Assembly: GCA_002314145.1 (NCBI GenBank) | Contig: DCCG01000002.1 | Span: 62,001 to 126,000 of the forward strand | DNA: 64,000 nucleotides | Source: Thalassolituus sp. UBA1087 | GTDB lineage: Bacteria; Pseudomonadota; Gammaproteobacteria; Pseudomonadales; Oceanobacteraceae | Direction: 5' to 3' | Part shown: positions 43,444 through 51,874 of the stretch, piece after piece | Numbering within the stretch: position 1 is the stretch's first letter | How the letters are laid out: each line of letters opens with the position of its first letter | Notes under the pieces: model-generated | The model's database searches: none | Seen by the model: the letters and a program-made list of their open reading frames with translations, nothing else | Told to the model about the DNA's origin: nothing | Made by a program: the position numbers and the translations under genes

Positions 43444-46400
43444 TCAGAACCGGTAGCTGATTTTCATTTTGTATTTTGGCCCTGATTTGTAGCTTAAATA
43501 GGACACGTCGTATTTGTCGTAATACTGACGTTTTTCAGAATCAAGAATATTTTCACCTGACAGCGATACCTTAAGATCGTCACCAAACTGTTTGGTATAA
43601 ATCAGCTTAAGATCATCATAAGGCTCGCTGTAAACATTGGTCACGTTCGTGCCTGCATCCGGTGTAACGATGACCAGTTCTTTTCCCTTACGGTTGAAAA
43701 CCAGCGTCAGCTCCTGACCGCTCGCAATGTGGTCGTACCCTAACTGAAGATTAAAGATGTAGTCCGGCTGCCCCTGCAGTGTACGGTTAACGTCGGATTC
43801 TTTACTGTCCTCTGACAGGCTGACTTCTGACTCTATATCGGTGTAATTACCCTGTACGAAGATTGTATGGCTGTAGCCCATATCAAATTCACTGCGGAAA
43901 TCCATCTCCCAGCCCGTCACCTGACCGGAATCAACATTAACAAAAGTGTAATAGTCATAGTCATTACCGATCGAATCAAAAGAATTTTCGATCGGATTAT
44001 CCATATCCTTACGATAAGCTCCGAGGCTGACAGATGACCTGTCTGTCGGGTACCACTCCAGCCGCATATCAAAGTTCTTAATATCGGCCGGCTTAAGGTC
44101 CGGGTTCCCCCGGTAAGCTGTCAGGGTTTCAATATCACGGTAAGTGCGCGGCAAGAGTTCAAAGGTTTCAGGCCAGCTGACGGTTTTGCTGTAAGCACCA
44201 CGCAATTGCCAGTGATCATTAATCAGCCAGGTCAGCCCCAGCGAAGGCAGGGTTTTCTCCTCATCCAACAGCTCATATAAAGGCTCAGGGCTGAAGTAAT
44301 ACTGATCAGCCTCGACACGGAATGATTCCCGCCGGATGCCGATATTGGCCGTTACTGTATGCCACAGAGTCCAGTCCGTCTGCAGATAAAAGGCATTTGT
44401 TGTCTGTTCCACCCGGTACTGATAGCCCGAATCAATCCCCGTATCATCCACATCAGCCAGAGATCCGCCATAATTCACATATAAGCCATCACTTTCATTA
44501 CTGCCATTGCCAATATTTTCGTCAGTAAAAATATCTTCAGGGTCAGGATACGTTTCGATGATAGCGGCTTTTTCATCGGACAGTTTATTATCACGCCAGG
44601 AATAACGGTCTTCGTATCCGTCTCTTGTTCTGTCCAGATAATAGATGCCGGTTTTGAGTGTCACTGCAATGTCGCCGGTTTCATTGACCGGCAGCTCCAG
44701 GTCAATACTGGAAGCATTGCCATCTTCTTCAGAATATTCCCACAGACTGTAAGTTGTGCTGGTACCGATCTGAATACCCGGGTCCGTGACCTGATCGCCT
44801 TTATAGGTATAACGCTGAGCATTGGGGCGATCATATTCTGTTGAAGAACGTGCCAGCTGCCAGTTTGCTTTGAGATTACCGAACAGACCACCGGCATCGG
44901 ATAAAGCAAAGTAGTGCTCCCCCCACAACTGATGACTCAACAATTGCTCTTCTATCCAGTCAATACTCTGTGTCTGGTAGACCTCAATGGTAGAGTCCAA
45001 TGGCCAGTCCCGCGGGTCCTCAGGCATAACAATATTATTTCTGGAAATGTAATAACCGGAATTCAGGCTGTATTTATCTTCATATTCAGCCGAGCTGGTC
45101 GTATGCCTTAACAGCAGATTATTTAACCCCAGTGTATGATCAGCGTTAATCTGCCAATCGCCATTCAGCATCATACTCAGGTCAATCACATTATTGGTAT
45201 CAAAGGTAACTTTCGATGATGTCAGCGCAATCAGATCCCGGACGTCGCCGGTTTCTTCATCCGTCACGTCCTCAAATAACTCAAAGCCATTCTGGATTTT
45301 TTCGTCATTGCTCCATTTGTTGCTGTAACGGAGAGCACCAATCATACCTAAACGCTGACCACTGTCGGTCAGCAGGCTGTCGCCACCGGCCAGGCTGATG
45401 GATACATCCGCCGGCAGATTACTTTTATAAATACCGTAGTTTTCAAATGATTCCCCCAGTTCTTCACGGTAACGCAGAAACTCTTCGCTATCGCCCAGTC
45501 CATTGCCGCCTTCACTGTCCGGGTCCCCGAAGAAATACTGGCCTTTCGATGCTCTGGCAATATCTGGCATGTCACGAAAACCATCATCATAGCCGGTCCA
45601 GTCATAGCCTCCGTGCTTCCTGGACATATAGCCCTGCTCACTATTCGCTTTGCCGTAACCGACGCTGGCAGATATTTTAAAAAATCCGTCATCGGGTGTG
45701 GGCCGGGAACGCATATCAATATGACCCGCGGTGGCTGTTCCGGGCACGTCGGCGGTCGCAGACTTCTGTAACGACAGACTTTGCATAATGCTGGCCGGAA
45801 AAATGTCCAGAGGTAAATCACGGCGTGAAGGATCAGTGGCAGGCAATACAGCACCGTTAAAATACGTGGATTGATAACGGCTTTTCATACCACGAACTAT
45901 CGCGTAACGGCTGTCCTCCATACTGACCCCCACCACACGTTTTAATGCTGAGCTGACGGTACTGTCGTCAAAGCGTGCAATCTGGGTAAAATCCATGGTA
46001 TCCATGACTGAGGTTGCCATACGCTCCTGATCAATCGGATTAAATGGCTGGTAAGACCCCACAGCAACCACTTCTTCTATCTGATTGCTGCCGTCGGCAG
46101 TTTTCAATGGCAGCTCCGCCAGCACACTGACTTCCATGCTACCTAACACGTTGACGCCTTTGAGTGTACGCGTCATATAGTCCGGGTGTGTTATCTGCAG
46201 GTCGTAACTGCCCTTCGGCAATTCAATGTTAAATTCACCATTACGATCAGAGCGAATCCCGGGATCTTTGGTGCCAGCCGGGCCCACTATCCGGATAATG
46301 GCATTACGGATCGGCCCACCGGTTTCCATACCGTAAACTCCCCCGCTGATGAGCCCCACAGCAGCGGCCTGTCTGTCGCTGATTTCCACCTCACCATGAC

Positions 46401-46755
46401 GCACCTGTACCGATGATAGTGGTACCCGGTCGATGACCGACTGAATATCGCTTTGGCCGTCCTCCTGACTGATGCTGATAATGGCCGCTTCCTCATCTTC
46501 GACGAAAAAGCTGTAAGGAATCCGTTCACGGTCAGTTACCAGTGTCAAAGTATGGCGCCCGCCTTCAAAACCCTGATGCCAGAAACTGCCGTTATCGTTG
46601 CTCTCACCAATGCTGGTGCCATCCAGCAGAATACCGGCCCCCACTGCCGGCTGGCCGTTCACCAGAATATCGACCTTCAATCCTGCGGCGTACAGCGGTC
46701 CGGCCGTTAACAGGCCGATGGCCACCGCCAGCAGATTGTTTTGCTTAGCCCCCAT
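43444..46755 (-). CDS. TonB-dependent receptor with two N-terminal beta-sandwich domains
   Basis: Outer-membrane active transporter of 1,103 residues. A signal peptide ends near LYAA. An Ig-like domain (about 25-100) and a carboxypeptidase-regulatory-like domain (about 134-217, SDRNGEFNIELPKGSYDLQI) precede a TonB-box-like IEEVVAVG (226-233). The plug contains RYAIVRGMKSRYQS and LPLDIFPASIMQSL, and a large barrel ends in the classic terminal Phe (KISYRF). It has no STN domain, so it should transport but not signal directly. An AGGGGA site precedes the ATG. The lipoprotein gene follows within 10-90 bp. The plug is homologous to that of the receptor at 48921. The ligand is unknown. Confidence 0.92.
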   Translation of the reverse strand: MGAKQNNLLAVAIGLLTAGPLYAAGLKVDILVNGQPAVGAGILLDGTSIGESNDNGSFWHQGFEGGRHTLTLVTDRERIPYSFFVEDEEAAIISISQEDGQSDIQSVIDRVPLSSVQVRHGEVEISDRQAAAVGLISGGVYGMETGGPIRNAIIRIVGPAGTKDPGIRSDRNGEFNIELPKGSYDLQITHPDYMTRTLKGVNVLGSMEVSVLAELPLKTADGSNQIEEVVAVGSYQPFNPIDQERMATSVMDTMDFTQIARFDDSTVSSALKRVVGVSMEDSRYAIVRGMKSRYQSTYFNGAVLPATDPSRRDLPLDIFPASIMQSLSLQKSATADVPGTATAGHIDMRSRPTPDDGFFKISASVGYGKANSEQGYMSRKHGGYDWTGYDDGFRDMPDIARASKGQYFFGDPDSEGGNGLGDSEEFLRYREELGESFENYGIYKSNLPADVSISLAGGDSLLTDSGQRLGMIGALRYSNKWSNDEKIQNGFELFEDVTDEETGDVRDLIALTSSKVTFDTNNVIDLSMMLNGDWQINADHTLGLNNLLLRHTTSSAEYEDKYSLNSGYYISRNNIVMPEDPRDWPLDSTIEVYQTQSIDWIEEQLLSHQLWGEHYFALSDAGGLFGNLKANWQLARSSTEYDRPNAQRYTYKGDQVTDPGIQIGTSTTYSLWEYSEEDGNASSIDLELPVNETGDIAVTLKTGIYYLDRTRDGYEDRYSWRDNKLSDEKAAIIETYPDPEDIFTDENIGNGSNESDGLYVNYGGSLADVDDTGIDSGYQYRVEQTTNAFYLQTDWTLWHTVTANIGIRRESFRVEADQYYFSPEPLYELLDEEKTLPSLGLTWLINDHWQLRGAYSKTVSWPETFELLPRTYRDIETLTAYRGNPDLKPADIKNFDMRLEWYPTDRSSVSLGAYRKDMDNPIENSFDSIGNDYDYYTFVNVDSGQVTGWEMDFRSEFDMGYSHTIFVQGNYTDIESEVSLSEDSKESDVNRTLQGQPDYIFNLQLGYDHIASGQELTLVFNRKGKELVIVTPDAGTNVTNVYSEPYDDLKLIYTKQFGDDLKVSLSGENILDSEKRQYYDKYDVSYLSYKSGPKYKMKISYRF

Positions 46756-47354
46756 GGTATAGCGTCCCCTGTTTATATAAAAAATAAGTCGCGGGCGAAA
46801 AATTATTTGTGCCCTATAAACAGAGACGCAGAGACCACCTGTATTCCTACATTATATTTTTGTGACGGTACCTGTGGATAACCATAAGGCGCTGACAGCA
46901 TGTATTCTTTAAACAGTTTTTACACGGATGACTGAAACAAGACAGCGATGGAAATGCCATACAGGCTGCGTATCGCGCTGTTACAGACATAAGTATATTG
47001 CTGTTAAAGCTCACCTTGCTTGCACCCGTTCTCTATTTAATAAAAATTTCATCCTATTGTCACAAAGGAAAAATCACTTATTTAATTATTTTTTCAATCC
47101 ATCAGGAAATTTACGAAAACCAACTTCAAGGGCGCTTAAATACATGATATTTAAATACTTTCTGCGAGTATAAAAATAAATAAATGAAACCAGACAAACT
47201 CTGTTCATCCAGCTTTCACAATATAGGTTCACACCGTGGCCGATATCTGGTAAAAATCAGAAACCCGGATAAATACCACTCGAAAACACCAGTCAGGCGT
47301 TACCAAAAGGACAGCTGAAGACCGGGTCGTCAACCAATAGCATCAGGACAGATT
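46756..47354. other. Divergent regulatory region between receptor operon and sigma-factor operon
   Basis: This 599-bp AT-rich gap contains no convincing gene. It must hold the promoters for both divergent operons. An 81-codon plus-strand frame at 46928 lacks a ribosome-binding site and family-like sequence and was rejected. GGAAAT hexamers occur on the plus strand at 46950 and 47105 without a good -10 partner. Confidence 0.6.
46825..46847 (-). promoter_or_regulatory. Candidate ECF promoter of the receptor-lipoprotein operon
   Basis: On the minus strand GGAAT (46843-46847) is followed after 14 bases by CGTC (46825-46828), resembling ECF -35 GGAA and -10 CGTC elements. Spacing is slightly short. 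It would start transcription about 65 bases before the receptor ATG. Confidence 0.3.
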
Positions 47355-47912
47355 ATGATTATGCTGGGCCAGGAAGTATCATCAGCGTTAAGTATTAACC
47401 GAGTCATAGCTGAGGAAAAACCCCGCCTGCTGACGTTCATCAACAATCGGGTTAAAGACAATTCAGTAACGGAAGACATCTTTCAGGAAGCGGTTGAAAA
47501 AACATTGAAACGCTGTGCCAGCGGTTTTACACCAACGGATCTGGTAAATTACTTATACCGCGTCGTCATTAATGTCATTAATGACCACCACAGACACCAT
47601 GAGCGCGGACCCGCTGAATTTGTTAATCTGGATGAAGAGCCTGACCTGCTGTGTGAACGTCCTTTACCCGACCATGATGCTGAGATGAAAGAAAAAATGG
47701 AGCTTTTCTTCCGCTGTCTGAAAAACCTGCCTCCCGAAAGTGCCAGCATGCTGGTTATGCAAAGAATACATGGCCTGTCTGCATCTGAAATAGCACGCCG
47801 TACCGGTAGAAGTCCTAAGGCAGTAGAAAAACGAATTGACCGGGCGATACGTTCGGTTCAGGAACAGATTGAACGTGGCGTAGAATCACCAGGAAGACGC
47901 AAGTGGCTTTAA
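47355..47912 (+). CDS. FecI-type ECF sigma factor
   Basis: Extracytoplasmic-function sigma factor of 185 residues. Region 2 covers about 20-85 (VTEDIFQEAVEKTLKRC, YLYRVVINVINDHHRHH). Region 4 has the helix-turn-helix LSASEIARRTGRSPKAVEKRIDRA. It is the first gene of an operon with an overlapping FecR gene and an STN receptor, the layout of cell-surface signalling. It is expected to direct RNA polymerase to the receptor operons here once the anti-sigma is triggered. A CAGGA site precedes the ATG. Confidence 0.93.
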   Translation: MIMLGQEVSSALSINRVIAEEKPRLLTFINNRVKDNSVTEDIFQEAVEKTLKRCASGFTPTDLVNYLYRVVINVINDHHRHHERGPAEFVNLDEEPDLLCERPLPDHDAEMKEKMELFFRCLKNLPPESASMLVMQRIHGLSASEIARRTGRSPKAVEKRIDRAIRSVQEQIERGVESPGRRKWL

Positions 47913-48874
47913 AACCTGTACAAAATAATTCACATCCCTTATCCGACAGTGAATACGAAACTATTAATCATTGGGTCATCCGCGATAAGCGGAATACTGC
48001 CTCTGAAACAGAAAAACAGCGTATGGACGCCTGGCTGAAAGAAGATAAACGTCGCTGGCAGGATGCCGCCAGTCTCGATGACCTTTTAGGCAGTGATGCA
48101 TTCTCTTCAGCACTCAGACGTTATGAAGATGAAGTCGGGCTCACCGGTTTTAAAACAACAGGGATCAGCTCGCCCTGGTACGCTGCCATCGCCTGCGCGC
48201 TAGTGCTGGGCCTCGCCAGTCTGCTGTATCTGTCAGCGCCGACGCAGCCCCAGGCCTATCAGACACAGGCGGGAGAAGTTGCTCATCAGGCATTAAATGA
48301 CGGATCAGTGCTCGATATCAGTGCCGACAGCCACCTGTTGGTTAACTACAATCATCAGGAAAGACACATTGACCTGATCAAAGGTGAAGCTCAGTTTAAC
48401 GTCAGCAAAGATGCCTCAAGACCCTTCGTTGTTCAGACCCGCCATGCCAGTCTGAAAGCACTGGGAACGGTATTCAATGTTGATCAGCGGCGCCGGATAA
48501 CGGAACTCACCGTACTGGAAGGCAGAGTCGAAGTCATACCGGCCCGGGCAGCTGACCGCCGGCTGATCCTGACCGCGGGTCAATCCGTGCGGATTCAGCC
48601 ACAGGGCGCCTCCGCTGTTGATCAATTCCAGCCATCAGACTACCGCAGCTGGCAACAGGGAATTCTTCAGGCCCATCACATGCCATTGCAGGAACTGATT
48701 GATGAACTGAACCGTTACAATCAACGCCCTATCCGGATCGCGCCGGAACTGCGGAGCATCAATATAACCGGGACGTTCCGTCTGAACGATGAACCCGGCA
48801 ACCTGAATATTCTTTCCAGCCTCTATAATTTGTCGGCTGAGGACAAAGACAATACTGTCATACTCCGGCGTTAA
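47903..48874 (+). CDS. FecR-type anti-sigma/sigma regulator
   Basis: Inner-membrane regulator of 323 residues. An N-terminal cytoplasmic DUF4880-like domain (about 15-65, with INHWVIRD and MDAWLKEDKRRWQDA) binds the sigma factor. One transmembrane helix lies at about 92-112. The periplasmic FecR domain (about 120-215) and a C-terminal STN-like DUF4974 region (about 245-323) follow. The start is GTG at 47903, overlapping the sigma gene by 10 bp, with an AGGAAG site. It should receive the signal from the STN receptor encoded next. Confidence 0.93.
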   Translation: MALKPVQNNSHPLSDSEYETINHWVIRDKRNTASETEKQRMDAWLKEDKRRWQDAASLDDLLGSDAFSSALRRYEDEVGLTGFKTTGISSPWYAAIACALVLGLASLLYLSAPTQPQAYQTQAGEVAHQALNDGSVLDISADSHLLVNYNHQERHIDLIKGEAQFNVSKDASRPFVVQTRHASLKALGTVFNVDQRRRITELTVLEGRVEVIPARAADRRLILTAGQSVRIQPQGASAVDQFQPSDYRSWQQGILQAHHMPLQELIDELNRYNQRPIRIAPELRSINITGTFRLNDEPGNLNILSSLYNLSAEDKDNTVILRR

Positions 48875-48920
48875 GCTGTTTCCGGACGATGTCCGATCAG
48901 CGCCCGGAGTACAGAATGAT

Positions 48921-51779
48921 ATGCCGGTAGTTTGTCGCAACAGACTGACCTTTGTTTTTTTGTTCAGTGTTTTATGGCTGGCACCCTTGTATGCCGCCAA
49001 TGTTCAGGCAGCCGCATTCAACAAGCGTGGATGTCCTTCCGGGGAAGAAAAAATCCGCCTGGCCAACACGGACTTTCAGGGTGCCTTATTGCAGGTAGCC
49101 CGGCAATTTGAGTACCTGATTGCAATACACGAAAATGTTCAGCAACCGCATTATCATCCGCCTCTGGCACAATGCCGCAGTCTGCATGAATGGCTGACAC
49201 TGCTGCTTGACGGCAGTGGATTCAGCTACCGCCTGCTGAAAGATACTATTCTTATTGTGCCGGCTGATTCCGGTACAGCTGCTTCTGCCAGCCAGGCCGG
49301 CAGCTATATGGAAGAAATCATTGTCAGCGGGGAAGCACCGTCTTATATATACCAGCGGCGTCCGGGCATAATCAGCGGCGATGCCGGCTTTACCATGAAT
49401 CCGGACACGCTGCGCCGGAGCGGAATGTACCAGTTATCCAATGCACTGGAACTGGCATCCGGTGTCAAAGTAGAAGACAACCGCTACGCCATTATCCGGG
49501 GCATGACGGGCCGCTACCAGTCCATCCGGCTTAATGGTGGCGAACTGCCCGGCCTCGATCCGAACGGCCAGAGCTTTCCGTTGGATTTTATTCCGCTGGG
49601 AATTGTTAACAGTATTGATCTGCACAAATCTGTTTACGCCGATGCTCCGGGCAGTGCCAGTGCCGGTGTGGTCAGTCTGAATACAGTACAGCTACCGGAC
49701 AATGACTACGTCAGACTGTCCGCCAGTGTGATCAACCGACCCGGAGCTAACTACGCCGAAGTATTACAGGGACACCAGGGCACATCAGACCACTATGGTT
49801 TTGACGACGGCAGCCGGGACATTCCGGCAGAGCTGCGCCTCAGCGCCGGCAACGGAGGGCTGAACACACTGACGGCTGCACAGCGAAAAGCATCAGCAGA
49901 AGCGGCGGTCGGTGATATGGGCCTGTATAAATCCAACAGTTATCATAGCAGTGATCTGAGCTTTACCACCGGCTTAGCAGGCGGCGATAATATCCGCACA
50001 GGCGGCACCCTGACGCTGAACCTGCGTGACCGCTGGCAGCAAAGTTTCATTGATTCCACCGTGTACAGCACCGGGGTTGGCTACTCTGGTTCATCCGCAT
50101 CCTTTCATCATGAAGATTCTGAGCATCAGCGCAGCGAACATACTCTCGATCTTAACGCTTTGGCGACGCTGGGAACAGAATTAAACCGCAACCATTATCT
50201 TGGGTTTAATACCCTGTTTCTGCATCAGGCAACCAGCCACGGCGAGTTGATCAGAACACAGGCAAAGAACGAAGATAACCTGCCGGTCGACTCAGCTTAT
50301 CAACGCAACCTGGTGACCTGGACAGAAAGACAATTAAAACAGTACCAACTGTATGGCAATCATCATATAACGCCCTCAACACATCTGAATTGGCAGATTT
50401 CGGCGTATAAAAACTCGTATAACAGTCCCCACAAACTGGATTACCGATACTTCTCACTGGCATCTGATGCAGGTTTTTCACTCCAGACAAAACCCGGCAC
50501 CAATGATATTTCCTGGCAGCGTATGGACCAGCACACCTTCAACACCGGCATCCATTTCGACCATTTATACTCACTCTCCTTGCGGGAAACCCATTTTACC
50601 GGCACGATAAAATTCGGAACAGAATCCAGTATAAAAAAACGCACGGGTTATCTTCTTAACTATTGGTTTGAAGATATTGGCAATATTGCCGACGACAGCC
50701 AGCTGATGCAGCAAAGGAATCCCAGCGATATTTTTACGCCTGACCGTATCATTGGTGACAATAACAGCAATGGCTTTCTTTTAATGGAGAATATGTCATC
50801 CGGCGACACTGGCCTCTCAGGAAGGTTTTATCAGGCACGGCAATATAATGGAGCAGCCTACCTGCTCAACGATTTTGATCTGAGCCCCAACTGGCGTTTT
50901 ATTGCAGGTCTGCGCCGCGAGCGCAATACCATACGGGCGGATTTATGGGAACAACAGACAGAACCCCTGTATACACTGGAAAACACTACGCGCTGGTTAC
51001 CATCATTTTCATTAGAACACCGTTACCGCAGCGACAGTATCCGCTTTAATTACAGTCAGACCATCGTATGGCCGGGAATAAATGAGCTGTTGCCGGTTGT
51101 CTATCAGGATCTGGATACCCGCGCACAGACCATCGGTAACCCTGAACTTAAAAGTTCAGATGTTCACAACCTGGATATTTCATGGCAGTGGCAACCGGCG
51201 GATGATCTGCGTCTGTATAGCGGTGTTTTTATGAAGCGCATCCGCCATCCGATCGAAGGCATATTTGTTGACAACAATAAAGAAAACAACCAGGCAACCC
51301 ACAGTAATTATACTTTCCATAATGCAGACTTCGCCGCTGTCCGGGGTATTGAAATGGAAGCAGATTACAGCCTTAACCTGGCAGATGAACACCGACTGAA
51401 TATACTCGGCCGTTATGCCGGAATACGGTCAATCACAAAAAATGATGATGAAACCCGCACACTGCAGGGACAGCCGCGTTACATCAGTGCAATACGGCTG
51501 CAATATAATCTTTACAGTCAGCACGCTTTCAATCTGATGTATAAACGCAGCGGCACACAACTTTATATCACCAGCAACAGCACGGATCTGCCGCCGGTAT
51601 ACCAGCAACCACGCCATGAGCTGGACATCAGCTATTCAGCCAGTATACGGGATACCCGTATCAGTCTGGCCGTCAATAACGTATTAAATACGGAACATCA
51701 ATATACACAGGGAGTGTATGATTATCTGCGTTATTACAGCGGGCGGGTATGGCGGCTGAGCATGGATGTATTATTATAA
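48921..51779 (+). CDS. STN-domain TonB-dependent receptor (signal transducer)
   Basis: Outer-membrane receptor of 952 residues. A signal peptide ends near NVQA; an STN signalling domain spans about 45-113 (IRLANTDFQGALLQVARQ). A TonB-box-like EEIIVSG lies at 131-137. The plug contains RYAIIRGMTGRYQS and LPLDFIPLGIVNSI, closely matching the receptor at 43444. The STN domain and position after fecI-fecR make it the ligand sensor of the pair. Unusually the protein ends WRLSMDVLL, without a terminal aromatic residue. Start ATG at 48921 with GGAG about 11 bases upstream. Confidence 0.92.
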   Translation: MPVVCRNRLTFVFLFSVLWLAPLYAANVQAAAFNKRGCPSGEEKIRLANTDFQGALLQVARQFEYLIAIHENVQQPHYHPPLAQCRSLHEWLTLLLDGSGFSYRLLKDTILIVPADSGTAASASQAGSYMEEIIVSGEAPSYIYQRRPGIISGDAGFTMNPDTLRRSGMYQLSNALELASGVKVEDNRYAIIRGMTGRYQSIRLNGGELPGLDPNGQSFPLDFIPLGIVNSIDLHKSVYADAPGSASAGVVSLNTVQLPDNDYVRLSASVINRPGANYAEVLQGHQGTSDHYGFDDGSRDIPAELRLSAGNGGLNTLTAAQRKASAEAAVGDMGLYKSNSYHSSDLSFTTGLAGGDNIRTGGTLTLNLRDRWQQSFIDSTVYSTGVGYSGSSASFHHEDSEHQRSEHTLDLNALATLGTELNRNHYLGFNTLFLHQATSHGELIRTQAKNEDNLPVDSAYQRNLVTWTERQLKQYQLYGNHHITPSTHLNWQISAYKNSYNSPHKLDYRYFSLASDAGFSLQTKPGTNDISWQRMDQHTFNTGIHFDHLYSLSLRETHFTGTIKFGTESSIKKRTGYLLNYWFEDIGNIADDSQLMQQRNPSDIFTPDRIIGDNNSNGFLLMENMSSGDTGLSGRFYQARQYNGAAYLLNDFDLSPNWRFIAGLRRERNTIRADLWEQQTEPLYTLENTTRWLPSFSLEHRYRSDSIRFNYSQTIVWPGINELLPVVYQDLDTRAQTIGNPELKSSDVHNLDISWQWQPADDLRLYSGVFMKRIRHPIEGIFVDNNKENNQATHSNYTFHNADFAAVRGIEMEADYSLNLADEHRLNILGRYAGIRSITKNDDETRTLQGQPRYISAIRLQYNLYSQHAFNLMYKRSGTQLYITSNSTDLPPVYQQPRHELDISYSASIRDTRISLAVNNVLNTEHQYTQGVYDYLRYYSGRVWRLSMDVLL

Positions 51780-51823
51780 CCCCTTATTCACTGCCGCCAT
51801 TCAGCACTGTTAGCCATTGCCCA

Positions 51824-51852
51824 TGCCGGGCTGAAAGCGAAAGTGCCCGGCA
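51824..51852. terminator. Hairpin between convergent receptor and chemoreceptor genes
   Basis: TGCCGGGC pairs with GCCCGGCA across a 13-base loop. It has no clear T run on either side. It is the only candidate terminator in this 95-bp convergent gap. Confidence 0.4.
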
Positions 51853-51874
51853 ATAAAAGAGATTTATCACGCCG

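Noticed and set aside
46950..47127. GGAAAT hexamers at 46950 and 47105 as ECF promoters of the sigma operon
   Set aside because: Neither has a reasonable -10 element at the right distance, and both would give very long leaders.
46928..47173. An 81-codon plus-strand frame between the divergent receptor operons
   Set aside because: AT-rich sequence with no ribosome-binding site, no family resemblance and a position inside the regulatory region.
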